DNA of 64,000 bases from Winogradskyella algicola (GTDB lineage: Bacteria; Bacteroidota; Bacteroidia; Flavobacteriales; Flavobacteriaceae). The notes below the pieces were generated by a model. It worked only from the letters and a program-made list of their open reading frames with translations. It searched no databases and was not told the origin of the DNA. Both the position numbers and the translations under genes were made by a program. Positions 54,368 through 61,583 of the stretch are shown here, one piece after another. Position 1 is the stretch's first letter. Every line of letters starts with the position of its first letter. The stretch is from the NCBI RefSeq assembly GCF_005869935.1, contig NZ_SZQF01000002.1, positions 248,001 to 312,000 on the forward strand. Direction: 5' to 3'.

Positions 54368-55492
54368 ATGAAAACTAAACATCTATTCAATCTTTTATTT
54401 ATGGCCTTAGCTATAAGCTTTAGCGCTTGCAGTAGCGATAGCGATGGTGACGGAAACGGCAATGGAAATGGAAACGGCAATGGAAACGGTAATGACATAA
54501 CAAGCATATCTGTTGAAATATCAAGTTCTGTAGCCTGTGGCATTTACGCTGGTGACACTGTAAGTTTTGCTGTTATGGGCAACAATAATACAGATGTTAC
54601 CAATTCGGCTACAATCTCTGTTAACGGCACAGCCATATCTGGTAATACATATACTACAACCCAAGCAGGTTCGTTACAAGTCTCTGCGACTTACCAAGAT
54701 ATAAGTACGACAAATAATTTAAATGTAAATGTTGCAGTTGACAACTTTAAATTTACAAAACATGTAGTCATAGAAGATTTCACAGGGACTTGGTGTCCTT
54801 TTTGTACAAGAGTAACTTACGCTATAGAGCAGGTCAAGGAGCAAACAGATCAAATAAGTGTAGTTGCTATTCACAGGTATAGTTCTAATACATCCAGTAA
54901 CGGTTATGACCCATATAATTTTGCAGGTGCCGATATATTGGAATCTGCTCTTGGTGTAACAGGTTACCCAACAGCCAAAGTTAACAGAGGCTCTGATTGG
55001 ACATTCCCAGAACCAAACAATATAGACCAGATTGTCGACCAAACTGTATGTGACAACGCACCTCTAGGCTTGGCTATTACACCATCGTTATCTGGTAATA
55101 CAATGACCGTTAAAGTAGATGCTAAATTTAGTCAAGATTTTGATTTTAATAATGCTAAACTTGTAGTTATGGTACTTGAAGATGGATTAGTTTATGATCA
55201 AGCAAATAATCAAAGTTATTATGGTGGTCAAAACCCTGTTCCAAATTTTGTACATGACCATGTACTTAGAGCTAGCTTAACCAATATTTTAGGCGATGAC
55301 CTTCCTAATAATGAAGTTACTAATTCTGTTTATAGTAGGACTTTCACTGCTAATGTACCATCAAATGTTGTAGATACAAATGAAATGAGTATCGTTGCAT
55401 TCATTACTAATGAAAATTTTACAGGTGATGCCTTTGCCATCAACTCAAGAGTTGCTCATTTTGGTGATGCACAAACTTTTGAGGAAAACTAA
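54368..55492 (+). CDS. Omp28-type outer-membrane lipoprotein with thioredoxin-like domain
   Basis: The 374-residue protein has a lipoprotein signal with lipobox ISFSAC (Cys21) followed by SSDSDGD, an acidic start consistent with a Bacteroidota surface-export signal, and then a Gly-Asn repeat. Residues 40-115 form an Ig-like domain, and residues 125 onward match the Omp28 family, with FTGTWCPFCTR carrying a CPFC thioredoxin-like pair. The role of Omp28 proteins is not known; they are surface exposed in Porphyromonas. It is divergent from the TlpA gene and followed by a terminator. Confidence 0.87.
   Translation: MKTKHLFNLLFMALAISFSACSSDSDGDGNGNGNGNGNGNGNDITSISVEISSSVACGIYAGDTVSFAVMGNNNTDVTNSATISVNGTAISGNTYTTTQAGSLQVSATYQDISTTNNLNVNVAVDNFKFTKHVVIEDFTGTWCPFCTRVTYAIEQVKEQTDQISVVAIHRYSSNTSSNGYDPYNFAGADILESALGVTGYPTAKVNRGSDWTFPEPNNIDQIVDQTVCDNAPLGLAITPSLSGNTMTVKVDAKFSQDFDFNNAKLVVMVLEDGLVYDQANNQSYYGGQNPVPNFVHDHVLRASLTNILGDDLPNNEVTNSVYSRTFTANVPSNVVDTNEMSIVAFITNENFTGDAFAINSRVAHFGDAQTFEEN
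54452..54493 (+). repeat. Hexanucleotide tandem repeat coding a Gly-Asn linker
   Basis: Seven units of a 6-bp motif GG(A/C/T)AA(C/T) encode (Gly-Asn)7 directly after the lipidated N-terminus. Unit gain or loss keeps the frame and would change linker length only. Confidence 0.85.
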
Positions 55493-55534
55493 TTACAATA
55501 TATGAAGCAATTCGTTTGCTTAATTAAACAAAAA

Positions 55535-55563
55535 GGGAGGCTAAAACATAGCCTCCTTTTTTT
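55535..55563 (+). terminator. Intrinsic terminator of the Omp28-type gene
   Basis: A perfect 8-bp stem ggaggcta / tagcctcc with a 5-nt loop is followed by seven T. Confidence 0.85.
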
Positions 55564-55880
55564 ATTTCTACCAATCAAAAAACATTTAATCATTCCCAGA
55601 AAAAACGTTTAGACTTACGTTATTACCTCCTAATAACCCCTTATTTTAGCCTTAAAATCACATTTTGTCACCGACATACTGACAGTTTTAATGTATTTAA
55701 CATTTCTTAAGATTCACATATCCTTAAGCATACAAGCAATGTTTTGGCATATCCTCAACAATTCCACTTTTTCTTTTTAAACTTCAAAAAACTTAAAATC
55801 AACTTTTTAGTTTGGCACTATCGCATAGTGTTTGCGGCTTACATAGCAACTGACAAGTAAAGTTTAATTAAAACACAAGT
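55564..55880. other. Intergenic region before proC
   Basis: These 317 bases hold no frame I would call a gene. The only structure I see is a small perfect hairpin cacta-tcgca-tagtg at 55816-55830, 50 bp before proC. No TAnnTTTG box with good spacing is evident, though the proCBA promoter must lie here. The rest is plain AT-rich sequence. Confidence 0.5.
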
Positions 55881-56687
55881 ATGAAAGTATTAGTAATAGG
55901 TGCCGGAAATATGGGCTTAACCTATTCAGAAGGCATGGCAGATTCTTCTTTATTAGGAAAACAAAAGTTAAGAATCTATGACACTGACCCTAACAAAATT
56001 GAAACACTCAGACAAAACCCAAGATTTGATGTGTACACCTCTTTAGAGGATGGTTTACCGAAATCGGACATTGTATTTTTAGCAGTAAAACCATATCACT
56101 GCGAAGATTTATTCAAAAAAATGAAGCCGCTTATTCATAGCGAACAAATATTTGTATCGCTAATGGCAGGTGTAAGCATAGAAACAATACAAGATGGTTT
56201 AGGAATTAAAAAAGTAATACGCACCATGCCAAATCTACCAGCTAAAGTAGGCAAAGGTGTAACCTCGTACACTGGCGCAAAAGCCATATCTCGTGTAGAG
56301 TTACTAATGGTGCGCCAACTATTAGACACAACAGGGACTTCTATACATGTAGACTCCGAGAAGTTTATCGATGCCTCTACAGGTATTTCTGGTAGTGGGC
56401 CAGCTTATGTATTTTACTTTATGCAATCTATGTTAGAAGCTGCTCAAAAGATGGGCTTTTCAGACTATGACTCTAAAGTTTTGGTAAGCAACACTTTTGA
56501 AGGAGCTATTGAATTGTTTAACCAGTCTAATATTTCACCTGAGCGCTGGATTGACAAAGTAGCATCAAAAGGCGGCACTACACAAGCCGCAATAGACTCA
56601 ATGGAAGATAATAATGTAAAGCAACTCATACAGGATGCAGCTTATGCCGCATTTGATAGAGCTGTTGAATTAGGAAAAAACAAATAA
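55881..56687 (+). CDS. proC: Pyrroline-5-carboxylate reductase
   Basis: ProC catalyses the last step of proline synthesis, reducing pyrroline-5-carboxylate with NAD(P)H. The 268-residue protein has the N-terminal GAGNMG motif (residues 7-12), RTMPNLPAKVGKG (about 113-125) and the GISGSGPAYVFYF signature near residue 170. It opens a three-gene operon with proB one base after its stop. Confidence 0.96.
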   Translation: MKVLVIGAGNMGLTYSEGMADSSLLGKQKLRIYDTDPNKIETLRQNPRFDVYTSLEDGLPKSDIVFLAVKPYHCEDLFKKMKPLIHSEQIFVSLMAGVSIETIQDGLGIKKVIRTMPNLPAKVGKGVTSYTGAKAISRVELLMVRQLLDTTGTSIHVDSEKFIDASTGISGSGPAYVFYFMQSMLEAAQKMGFSDYDSKVLVSNTFEGAIELFNQSNISPERWIDKVASKGGTTQAAIDSMEDNNVKQLIQDAAYAAFDRAVELGKNK

Positions 56688-56688
56688 A

Positions 56689-57468
56689 ATGAATGACAAT
56701 ATTAAACGTGTGGTCGTAAAAGTAGGCACCAACGTTTTAACAAATAAAGACAATAGAATTTTAGGACCAGTACTAAGAGAGTTAGTTCGCCAAATCGCCG
56801 TATTATATGAAGAAGATATCATGGTAATTTTGGTGTCTTCTGGCTCTGCAATTGCAGGTATGGAAGTTTTGGGCGATACTAAAATAGATAACAAATCTGT
56901 AAGAAGACAAGTATATTCTGCCGTAGGACAACCCAGAATGATGCGTCATTACTACAGTATTTTCCATGACTATGGAATGCGCTGCGCGCAAATTTTGGCA
57001 ACCAAACGCGATTTTGACCCTGGAAAACATCGTCAGAACATGATAAACTGCTATGAAGGATTATTGGCCGAAGGTGTAATTCCGATTGCAAATGAAGACG
57101 ATGCCGTCTCTTTAACCATGTCCATGTTCTCTGATAATGACGAGCTAGCGAGTTTAGTCGCAGAACTACTCGATGCAGATCGCCTAATCATACTATCAGA
57201 TACCGACGGACTCTACACAGGCCACCCAGACGATGACGAATCTAGAAAATTAAACGTCGTAAAAACAAACCAAAATGTAGAAAAGTATGTTTGCGCTTCT
57301 AATAAAAAAGAAGGCGAAGGACGTGGAGGCATGGCGTCTAAACTAAAGATAGCCAAAGGTACTGCCAAAAAGAATATTCCTACTTACATCGCAAACGGCA
57401 AGCGCGAAAACGTCATTGTAGATATTATTAATAACAAAGAAGTTGGCACAAAATTTATTAGTGCCTAA
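56689..57468 (+). CDS. proB: Glutamate 5-kinase, short form without PUA domain
   Basis: ProB phosphorylates glutamate as the first step of proline synthesis. The 259-residue protein is an amino acid kinase-fold domain: VVKVGTNVLTNKDNR at the start, VSSGSAIAGMEVLG, NEDDAVS, and LLDADRLIILSDTDGLYTG for the nucleotide side. The E. coli enzyme is about 367 residues because of a C-terminal PUA domain, which is missing here; the gene is not truncated, since proA follows directly. The missing domain is the one that contributes to proline feedback in E. coli, so control may differ. Confidence 0.95.
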   Translation: MNDNIKRVVVKVGTNVLTNKDNRILGPVLRELVRQIAVLYEEDIMVILVSSGSAIAGMEVLGDTKIDNKSVRRQVYSAVGQPRMMRHYYSIFHDYGMRCAQILATKRDFDPGKHRQNMINCYEGLLAEGVIPIANEDDAVSLTMSMFSDNDELASLVAELLDADRLIILSDTDGLYTGHPDDDESRKLNVVKTNQNVEKYVCASNKKEGEGRGGMASKLKIAKGTAKKNIPTYIANGKRENVIVDIINNKEVGTKFISA

Positions 57469-57481
57469 AATCGAAACAATT

Positions 57482-58681
57482 ATGAAACTTTTGAATACAG
57501 AAATAAAAAACAAGGTATTAACATCCATGGCAGATATTTTAGATCGCAAACGCGATGCTATTATAGAAGCCAATAAAAAAGACTTAGAAGCTTTTCAAAA
57601 GGAAGACCAAGCGCTTTTTGACCGCCTTATTGTTAATGATAAGAAAGTAAACGAAATGATAGAAGCCGTAAACTCGGTAAGACTTCAAGACGATCCTGTT
57701 GGTCAGGAAATTTCTAATAGAACCTTAAAAAATGGACTTAATATAGTGAATACTACTGCCCCATTCGGCACCATTCTTATTATATATGAATCGCGACCAG
57801 ATGTTACCATTGAAGCCGCTGTATTGGCATTTAAGGCCAATAATAAGATCTTACTAAAAGGTGGTAAAGAAGCTTATAACAGTAATATTATTTTAGAGCA
57901 ATGCTGGCATGAAGCTTTAACTAAAAACGGACTTTCTAAAGATTGGATTAAGCTATTACATTTAAAACGAGAAGAAACCCAAGAGTTTTTGAAAAATCCA
58001 ACCGAACCGTTAGATTTAATTGTGCCGAGAGGAGGTGAACGACTTATTGAGTTCGTTAAAACTCATGCAACCTGTGCAGTACTCGTCAGTGGTAGAGGAA
58101 ATAATTTCTTGTATGTCTCAGAAAAAGCAGATTGGAGTAAAGCTGTTAATGTTATTATCAACGCCAAAACCGACAAAATTTCAGGATGTAACGCACTTGA
58201 TAAAGTATTGATTAATAAGAATATTCCAGAATATAAAACCAAACTTAAAATGCTTCAGCAGAAACTAGAACAACATAAGGTCGAAATCATCGCAGATAAA
58301 AGTGTTTCTCATCTTTTAAAGCACGTAGATAAAGTATCTCAGGACAGTATTTGGTTTGAAGAGTTTCTCGCACTAAAGCTTCTCATTGCGTCTGTTGATA
58401 ATGTTGTCGAAGCAATTGAAATGATCAATAAATACTCAGGTAAACACTCTGCAGCAATCATAACAGAAGATGAAAATGAGGCCTTAACATTTATGAACAA
58501 TGTAGATAGTGCTGCTGTTTACCACAATGCTTCCACTAGATTTACCGATGGTGGGCAAATGGGAGTTGGTGCTGAACTTGCTATAAGTACAGACAAGTTA
58601 CATCATAGAGGACCACTGGGCTTAAAGCAATTAGTTACCAATAAATATTATGTTTTTGGGGATGGCCAAGTAAGGATTTAG
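57482..58681 (+). CDS. proA: Glutamate-5-semialdehyde dehydrogenase (gamma-glutamyl phosphate reductase)
   Basis: ProA reduces gamma-glutamyl phosphate to glutamate semialdehyde with NADPH. The ATG at 57482 (MKLLNTEIKNKVL) is preferred because the frame opening at 57443 lies inside proB. The 399-residue protein has PFGTILIIYESRPDVTIEAA, LIVPRGGERLIEFV and ISGCNALDKVLIN with the catalytic cysteine in GCNALD. It completes the proC-proB-proA operon, 13 bp after proB. Confidence 0.96.
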   Translation: MKLLNTEIKNKVLTSMADILDRKRDAIIEANKKDLEAFQKEDQALFDRLIVNDKKVNEMIEAVNSVRLQDDPVGQEISNRTLKNGLNIVNTTAPFGTILIIYESRPDVTIEAAVLAFKANNKILLKGGKEAYNSNIILEQCWHEALTKNGLSKDWIKLLHLKREETQEFLKNPTEPLDLIVPRGGERLIEFVKTHATCAVLVSGRGNNFLYVSEKADWSKAVNVIINAKTDKISGCNALDKVLINKNIPEYKTKLKMLQQKLEQHKVEIIADKSVSHLLKHVDKVSQDSIWFEEFLALKLLIASVDNVVEAIEMINKYSGKHSAAIITEDENEALTFMNNVDSAAVYHNASTRFTDGGQMGVGAELAISTDKLHHRGPLGLKQLVTNKYYVFGDGQVRI

Positions 58682-58749
58682 TAGTGTTTAGCTACTTAAA
58701 AACAGTCGAAAATTTGGAATTTTCATTCTAAATCATTATTATATATGTT

Positions 58750-59124
58750 ATGATTTCAGAAGATAAAAAAAAATACAGCGAAGAATTAAGTAACTCAATA
58801 AGTTATTTAGAAAACTTGGGATACAATAATATCAAAGCAGATTTAGAAGGCTATGAAACGCCAAAATCTTATCATAAAAGAGGTAGTGATATAGATATTA
58901 CACCAGATATTGTTGCTGAAAAAGAAGGTAGAAAACATATTTTTGATTTAAGCCTAAAATCTAAAAGACCTAAGCTATTAAAATCAAAGTGGTTATTTCT
59001 CAACACGCTAAGTCAACTCAAGTCTTATCGCTTTAGGTTAATTACTACAAGAGGGCATTACAAATTCACAAATGAGACCATCGATGCCATTCACCTTGAC
59101 ACCGTAAAATTGCTTAAAATTTAA
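58750..59124 (+). CDS. Unknown protein, possible degenerate PD-(D/E)xK nuclease fold
   Basis: I do not recognise a family for this 124-residue protein. It has an N-terminal helix, then a segment GSDIDITPDIVAEKEG followed by KHIFDLSLKSK and a helix containing KSKWLFLNTLSQLK, then ITTRGHYKF. The order PD-x(n)-hydrophobic-D-x-S-x-K resembles the core of PD-(D/E)xK nuclease-like proteins, but the second acidic/lysine motif is imperfect, so it may be inactive or unrelated. It stands alone between proA and rpoD, without a signal peptide, and starts with a clean ATG. Confidence 0.55.
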   Translation: MISEDKKKYSEELSNSISYLENLGYNNIKADLEGYETPKSYHKRGSDIDITPDIVAEKEGRKHIFDLSLKSKRPKLLKSKWLFLNTLSQLKSYRFRLITTRGHYKFTNETIDAIHLDTVKLLKI

Positions 59125-59218
59125 TTTTTTTTTCTAAACTCTGTAACATTTTGATGCTTGTTTACGTATAATAAAAGCAACAACAATGTTGTAAATTGCA
59201 CAAATCATATATAAGTAA

Positions 59219-60082
59219 ATGAGACAGCTCAAAATTACCAAGCAGGTTACTAACAGAGAAACCGCTTCATTAGACAAATACCTACAAGAAATTGGTAAAG
59301 TCGACTTAATTACAGCAGACGAGGAAGTAGAATTAGCACAGCGTATAAAAGCAGGAGATCAAGTTGCTTTAGAAAAATTAACTAAGGCCAACCTACGCTT
59401 TGTTGTATCTGTAGCAAAACAATACCAAAACCAAGGTTTAACCTTACCAGACTTAATTAATGAAGGAAATTTAGGTCTTATTAAAGCCGCTCAGCGTTTT
59501 GATGAAACACGTGGTTTTAAGTTTATATCTTATGCGGTATGGTGGATTCGTCAATCTATCTTACAAGCATTAGCAGAGCAATCTCGTATTGTGCGTTTAC
59601 CGCTCAATAAGATTGGTTCAATAAATAAAATTAATAAGACATTTGCATTCTTAGAACAAAGTCATGAGCGTCCACCATCTGCTGAAGAAATTGCTAAGGA
59701 ATTAGACATGACTATTAACGATGTTAAAGAGTCTATGAAAAATTCTGGTCGCCATGTAAGCATGGATGCACCTTTGGTTGAAGGTGAAGATTCTAACCTT
59801 TACGATGTACTGCGTAGCGGCGAGTCTCCAAATCCTGATAAAGATTTATTACATGAATCTTTAAGAACTGAAATTGAGCGTGCGCTAGAAACTCTTACTC
59901 CACGAGAAGCTGATGTGATCCGATTGTATTTTGGACTTGGAAATCAACATCCGATGACTTTAGAAGAAATTGGAGAGACTTTTGATTTAACTCGTGAGCG
60001 TGTTAGACAAATTAAAGAAAAAGCAATTCGCAGATTAAAACATACGTCTAGAAGTAAAATATTAAAAACTTATTTAGGTTAA
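59219..60082 (+). CDS. rpoD: RNA polymerase primary sigma factor RpoD/SigA
   Basis: This is the housekeeping sigma factor. At 287 residues it is the short Bacteroidota form, lacking region 1.1 and the non-conserved insert. Region 1.2 ([10 protein letters not shown]), region 2 ([20 protein letters not shown] and [15 protein letters not shown]), region 3 and region 4 with the helix-turn-helix [20 protein letters not shown] are complete. It recognises the TTG / TAnnTTTG promoters noted in this window. The gene is preceded by an untranslated gap of 94 bp and followed by two hairpins. Confidence 0.97.
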   Translation: MRQLKITKQVTNRETASLDKYLQEIGKVDLITADEEVELAQRIKAGDQVALEKLTKANLRFVVSVAKQYQNQGLTLPDLINEGNLGLIKAAQRFDETRGFKFISYAVWWIRQSILQALAEQSRIVRLPLNKIGSINKINKTFAFLEQSHERPPSAEEIAKELDMTINDVKESMKNSGRHVSMDAPLVEGEDSNLYDVLRSGESPNPDKDLLHESLRTEIERALETLTPREADVIRLYFGLGNQHPMTLEEIGETFDLTRERVRQIKEKAIRRLKHTSRSKILKTYLG

Positions 60083-60211
60083 CTTCTGTTATAGAATACT
60101 TTAGATAATATTATTTATAATAATTATAAAAGTATTTAGAGTTAAAATGATATAAAGGTTTGATTGGGCTTGGTTTTTTGTATATTTAAGCACCAACCTA
60201 ATAAAGGTAAC

Positions 60212-60241
60212 AACAGTTACAAAACATAACTGTTCGTTTTT
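60212..60241 (+). terminator. Stem-loop with T-tract after rpoD, first of two
   Basis: A perfect 8-bp stem aacagtta / taactgtt with a 7-nt loop is followed by cgtttttt. It lies 130 bp after the rpoD stop codon and 13 bp before a second terminator. Confidence 0.6.
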
Positions 60242-60253
60242 TGATTGATGAAA

Positions 60254-60286
60254 GAACCCACGGCTGATTACCGTGGGTTCACTTTT
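60254..60286 (+). terminator. Strong terminator between rpoD and rpe, second of two
   Basis: A perfect 10-bp GC-rich stem gaacccacgg / ccgtgggttc with a 7-nt loop is followed by acttttt. The 170 bp from the rpoD stop to this point hold no ORF; either a long 3' UTR or a small RNA could end here. Confidence 0.8.
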
Positions 60287-60332
60287 TATAATATCTTATT
60301 AACTTCAAAGCTTAATAAACTTCAATTTTATA

Positions 60333-60340
60333 TAACTTTG
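60333..60340 (+). promoter_or_regulatory. Probable -7 box of rpe
   Basis: TAACTTTG matches TAnnTTTG and lies 25 bp before the rpe start codon. Confidence 0.45.
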
Positions 60341-60365
60341 CCCAAACTCTTAACAATCTAATTAA

Positions 60366-61028
60366 ATGACTAAAAAAATTATAGCACCTTCCATGTTAGC
60401 TGCTGATTTCGGAAACTTACAACGCGATACCGAAATGGTTAACAATAGTGAAGCAGATTGGTTTCATATTGATGTAATGGATGGGCATTTTGTGCCAAAT
60501 ATTTCTTACGGAATGCCAGTAATTGCAGCTATAAAAAAGCACGCTACCAAACCTTTAGATGTGCATTTAATGATTGAAAAACCTGAACGCTATATTGAAG
60601 AATTTGCTAGAGTAGGTGCAGATATCATTACTGTGCATTATGAATCTACAGTACATTTACATAGAACATTACGACAAATTAAAGATGCTGGATGCAAAGC
60701 AGGAGTTGTTCTTAACATTACTACTCCCATTAATGTTTTAGAGGATATTTTACCAGAATGTTATATGGTATTGCTAATGTCAATAAATCCTGGTTTTGGC
60801 GGTCAAAAATTTGAAGACGTTACCTACCAACGTATTAAAAAATTGCGTGCACTAATTGATAAACAAGGTTTAGACACGCGCATTGAAATTGATGGCGGTG
60901 TTACCGATGAGAATATAAAGAAATTAGTCGAGGCTGGTGCAGACACTTTTGTTGCCGGAAGTCATGTTTTTAAAAGTGATAATCCTACAGCAACAATCAA
61001 AAGTTTAAAATCCATAGCCAACTCATAA
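60366..61028 (+). CDS. rpe: Ribulose-phosphate 3-epimerase
   Basis: Rpe interconverts ribulose-5-phosphate and xylulose-5-phosphate in the pentose phosphate pathway. The 220-residue TIM-barrel protein has SMLAADFGNL, HIDVMDGHFVPN (metal His and catalytic Asp), LDVHLMIEKP, SINPGFGGQKF and the second catalytic Asp in IEIDGGV. It is monocistronic with a bidirectional terminator after it. Confidence 0.97.
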   Translation: MTKKIIAPSMLAADFGNLQRDTEMVNNSEADWFHIDVMDGHFVPNISYGMPVIAAIKKHATKPLDVHLMIEKPERYIEEFARVGADIITVHYESTVHLHRTLRQIKDAGCKAGVVLNITTPINVLEDILPECYMVLLMSINPGFGGQKFEDVTYQRIKKLRALIDKQGLDTRIEIDGGVTDENIKKLVEAGADTFVAGSHVFKSDNPTATIKSLKSIANS

Positions 61029-61051
61029 AAAAGCGCCTTATAGGCGCTTTT
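61027..61051. terminator. Bidirectional terminator between rpe and the CBS gene
   Basis: A perfect stem aaagcgcct / aggcgcttt with a 4-nt loop has T-rich tails on both strands and lies between convergent stop codons. Confidence 0.8.
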
Positions 61052-61054
61052 CAT

Positions 61055-61474
61055 TTATAATTGCTTTAGGAGATAATTTATTAAATCTGTAGTAGTAACT
61101 ATACCCACAAGGTTTCCGTCGTCTACAACAGGTAAAGCATGAAACTCTTTTTCTGACAATATCTTAGCTACATCTTTTATAGTTGCAGTTGAAGGTACGG
61201 TAACCACGTCTTTTACCATCACTTGGTCTATTGTAAACATATTATACACAAGAGTATCAACTTCTTCTTCATTGTCATAGACAGCATCAGCAAAACTTAT
61301 GCGTAACAAATCTGAATAGCTAAGCATCCCTATAATAACTTCTCCGTTAACAACAGGTATATGTCTTATTTTATGTCTTTTAAAAAGTAGTTCGGCAGTT
61401 TCTAAATCATCATCTCTATTAAGAGCAATGATGTTTTTACTCATTATTTCGGAAATTGGTGGTATATATCTCAT
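61055..61474 (-). CDS. Two-CBS-domain protein
   Basis: This 139-residue cytosolic protein consists of a pair of CBS domains (about 7-60 and 82-137), with the motif HIPVVNGEVIIGMLSYSDLLR in the first and HALPVVDDGNLVGIVTTTDLI in the second. Such Bateman modules bind adenosine nucleotides and act as regulators. The partner is unknown, and no other domain is fused. It lies 110 bp downstream of the tyrosine kinase gene in the same direction. Confidence 0.92.
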   Translation of the reverse strand: MRYIPPISEIMSKNIIALNRDDDLETAELLFKRHKIRHIPVVNGEVIIGMLSYSDLLRISFADAVYDNEEEVDTLVYNMFTIDQVMVKDVVTVPSTATIKDVAKILSEKEFHALPVVDDGNLVGIVTTTDLINYLLKQL

Positions 61475-61583
61475 GACTATTAGTTTTATAATTCACTATT
61501 AAAAGTAATCCATAAAACCGAGAGAAATCATGATAAATATCATGTAAGAAACTGAATCCAAACCAGTAGTTACATCCTATGTG

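Noticed and set aside
54452..54493. Regular short repeats resembling a CRISPR or satellite
   Set aside because: The 6-bp units are in frame inside a lipoprotein gene and encode a Gly-Asn linker; there are no spacers.
55811..55834. Sigma-54-like promoter (tggcac ... ttgc) before proC
   Set aside because: The two boxes are 13 bases apart, far more than the fixed short spacing required.
56689..57468. proB as a truncated pseudogene
   Set aside because: It lacks the PUA domain of E. coli ProB, but the kinase domain is whole, proA follows in a tight operon and short forms are known.
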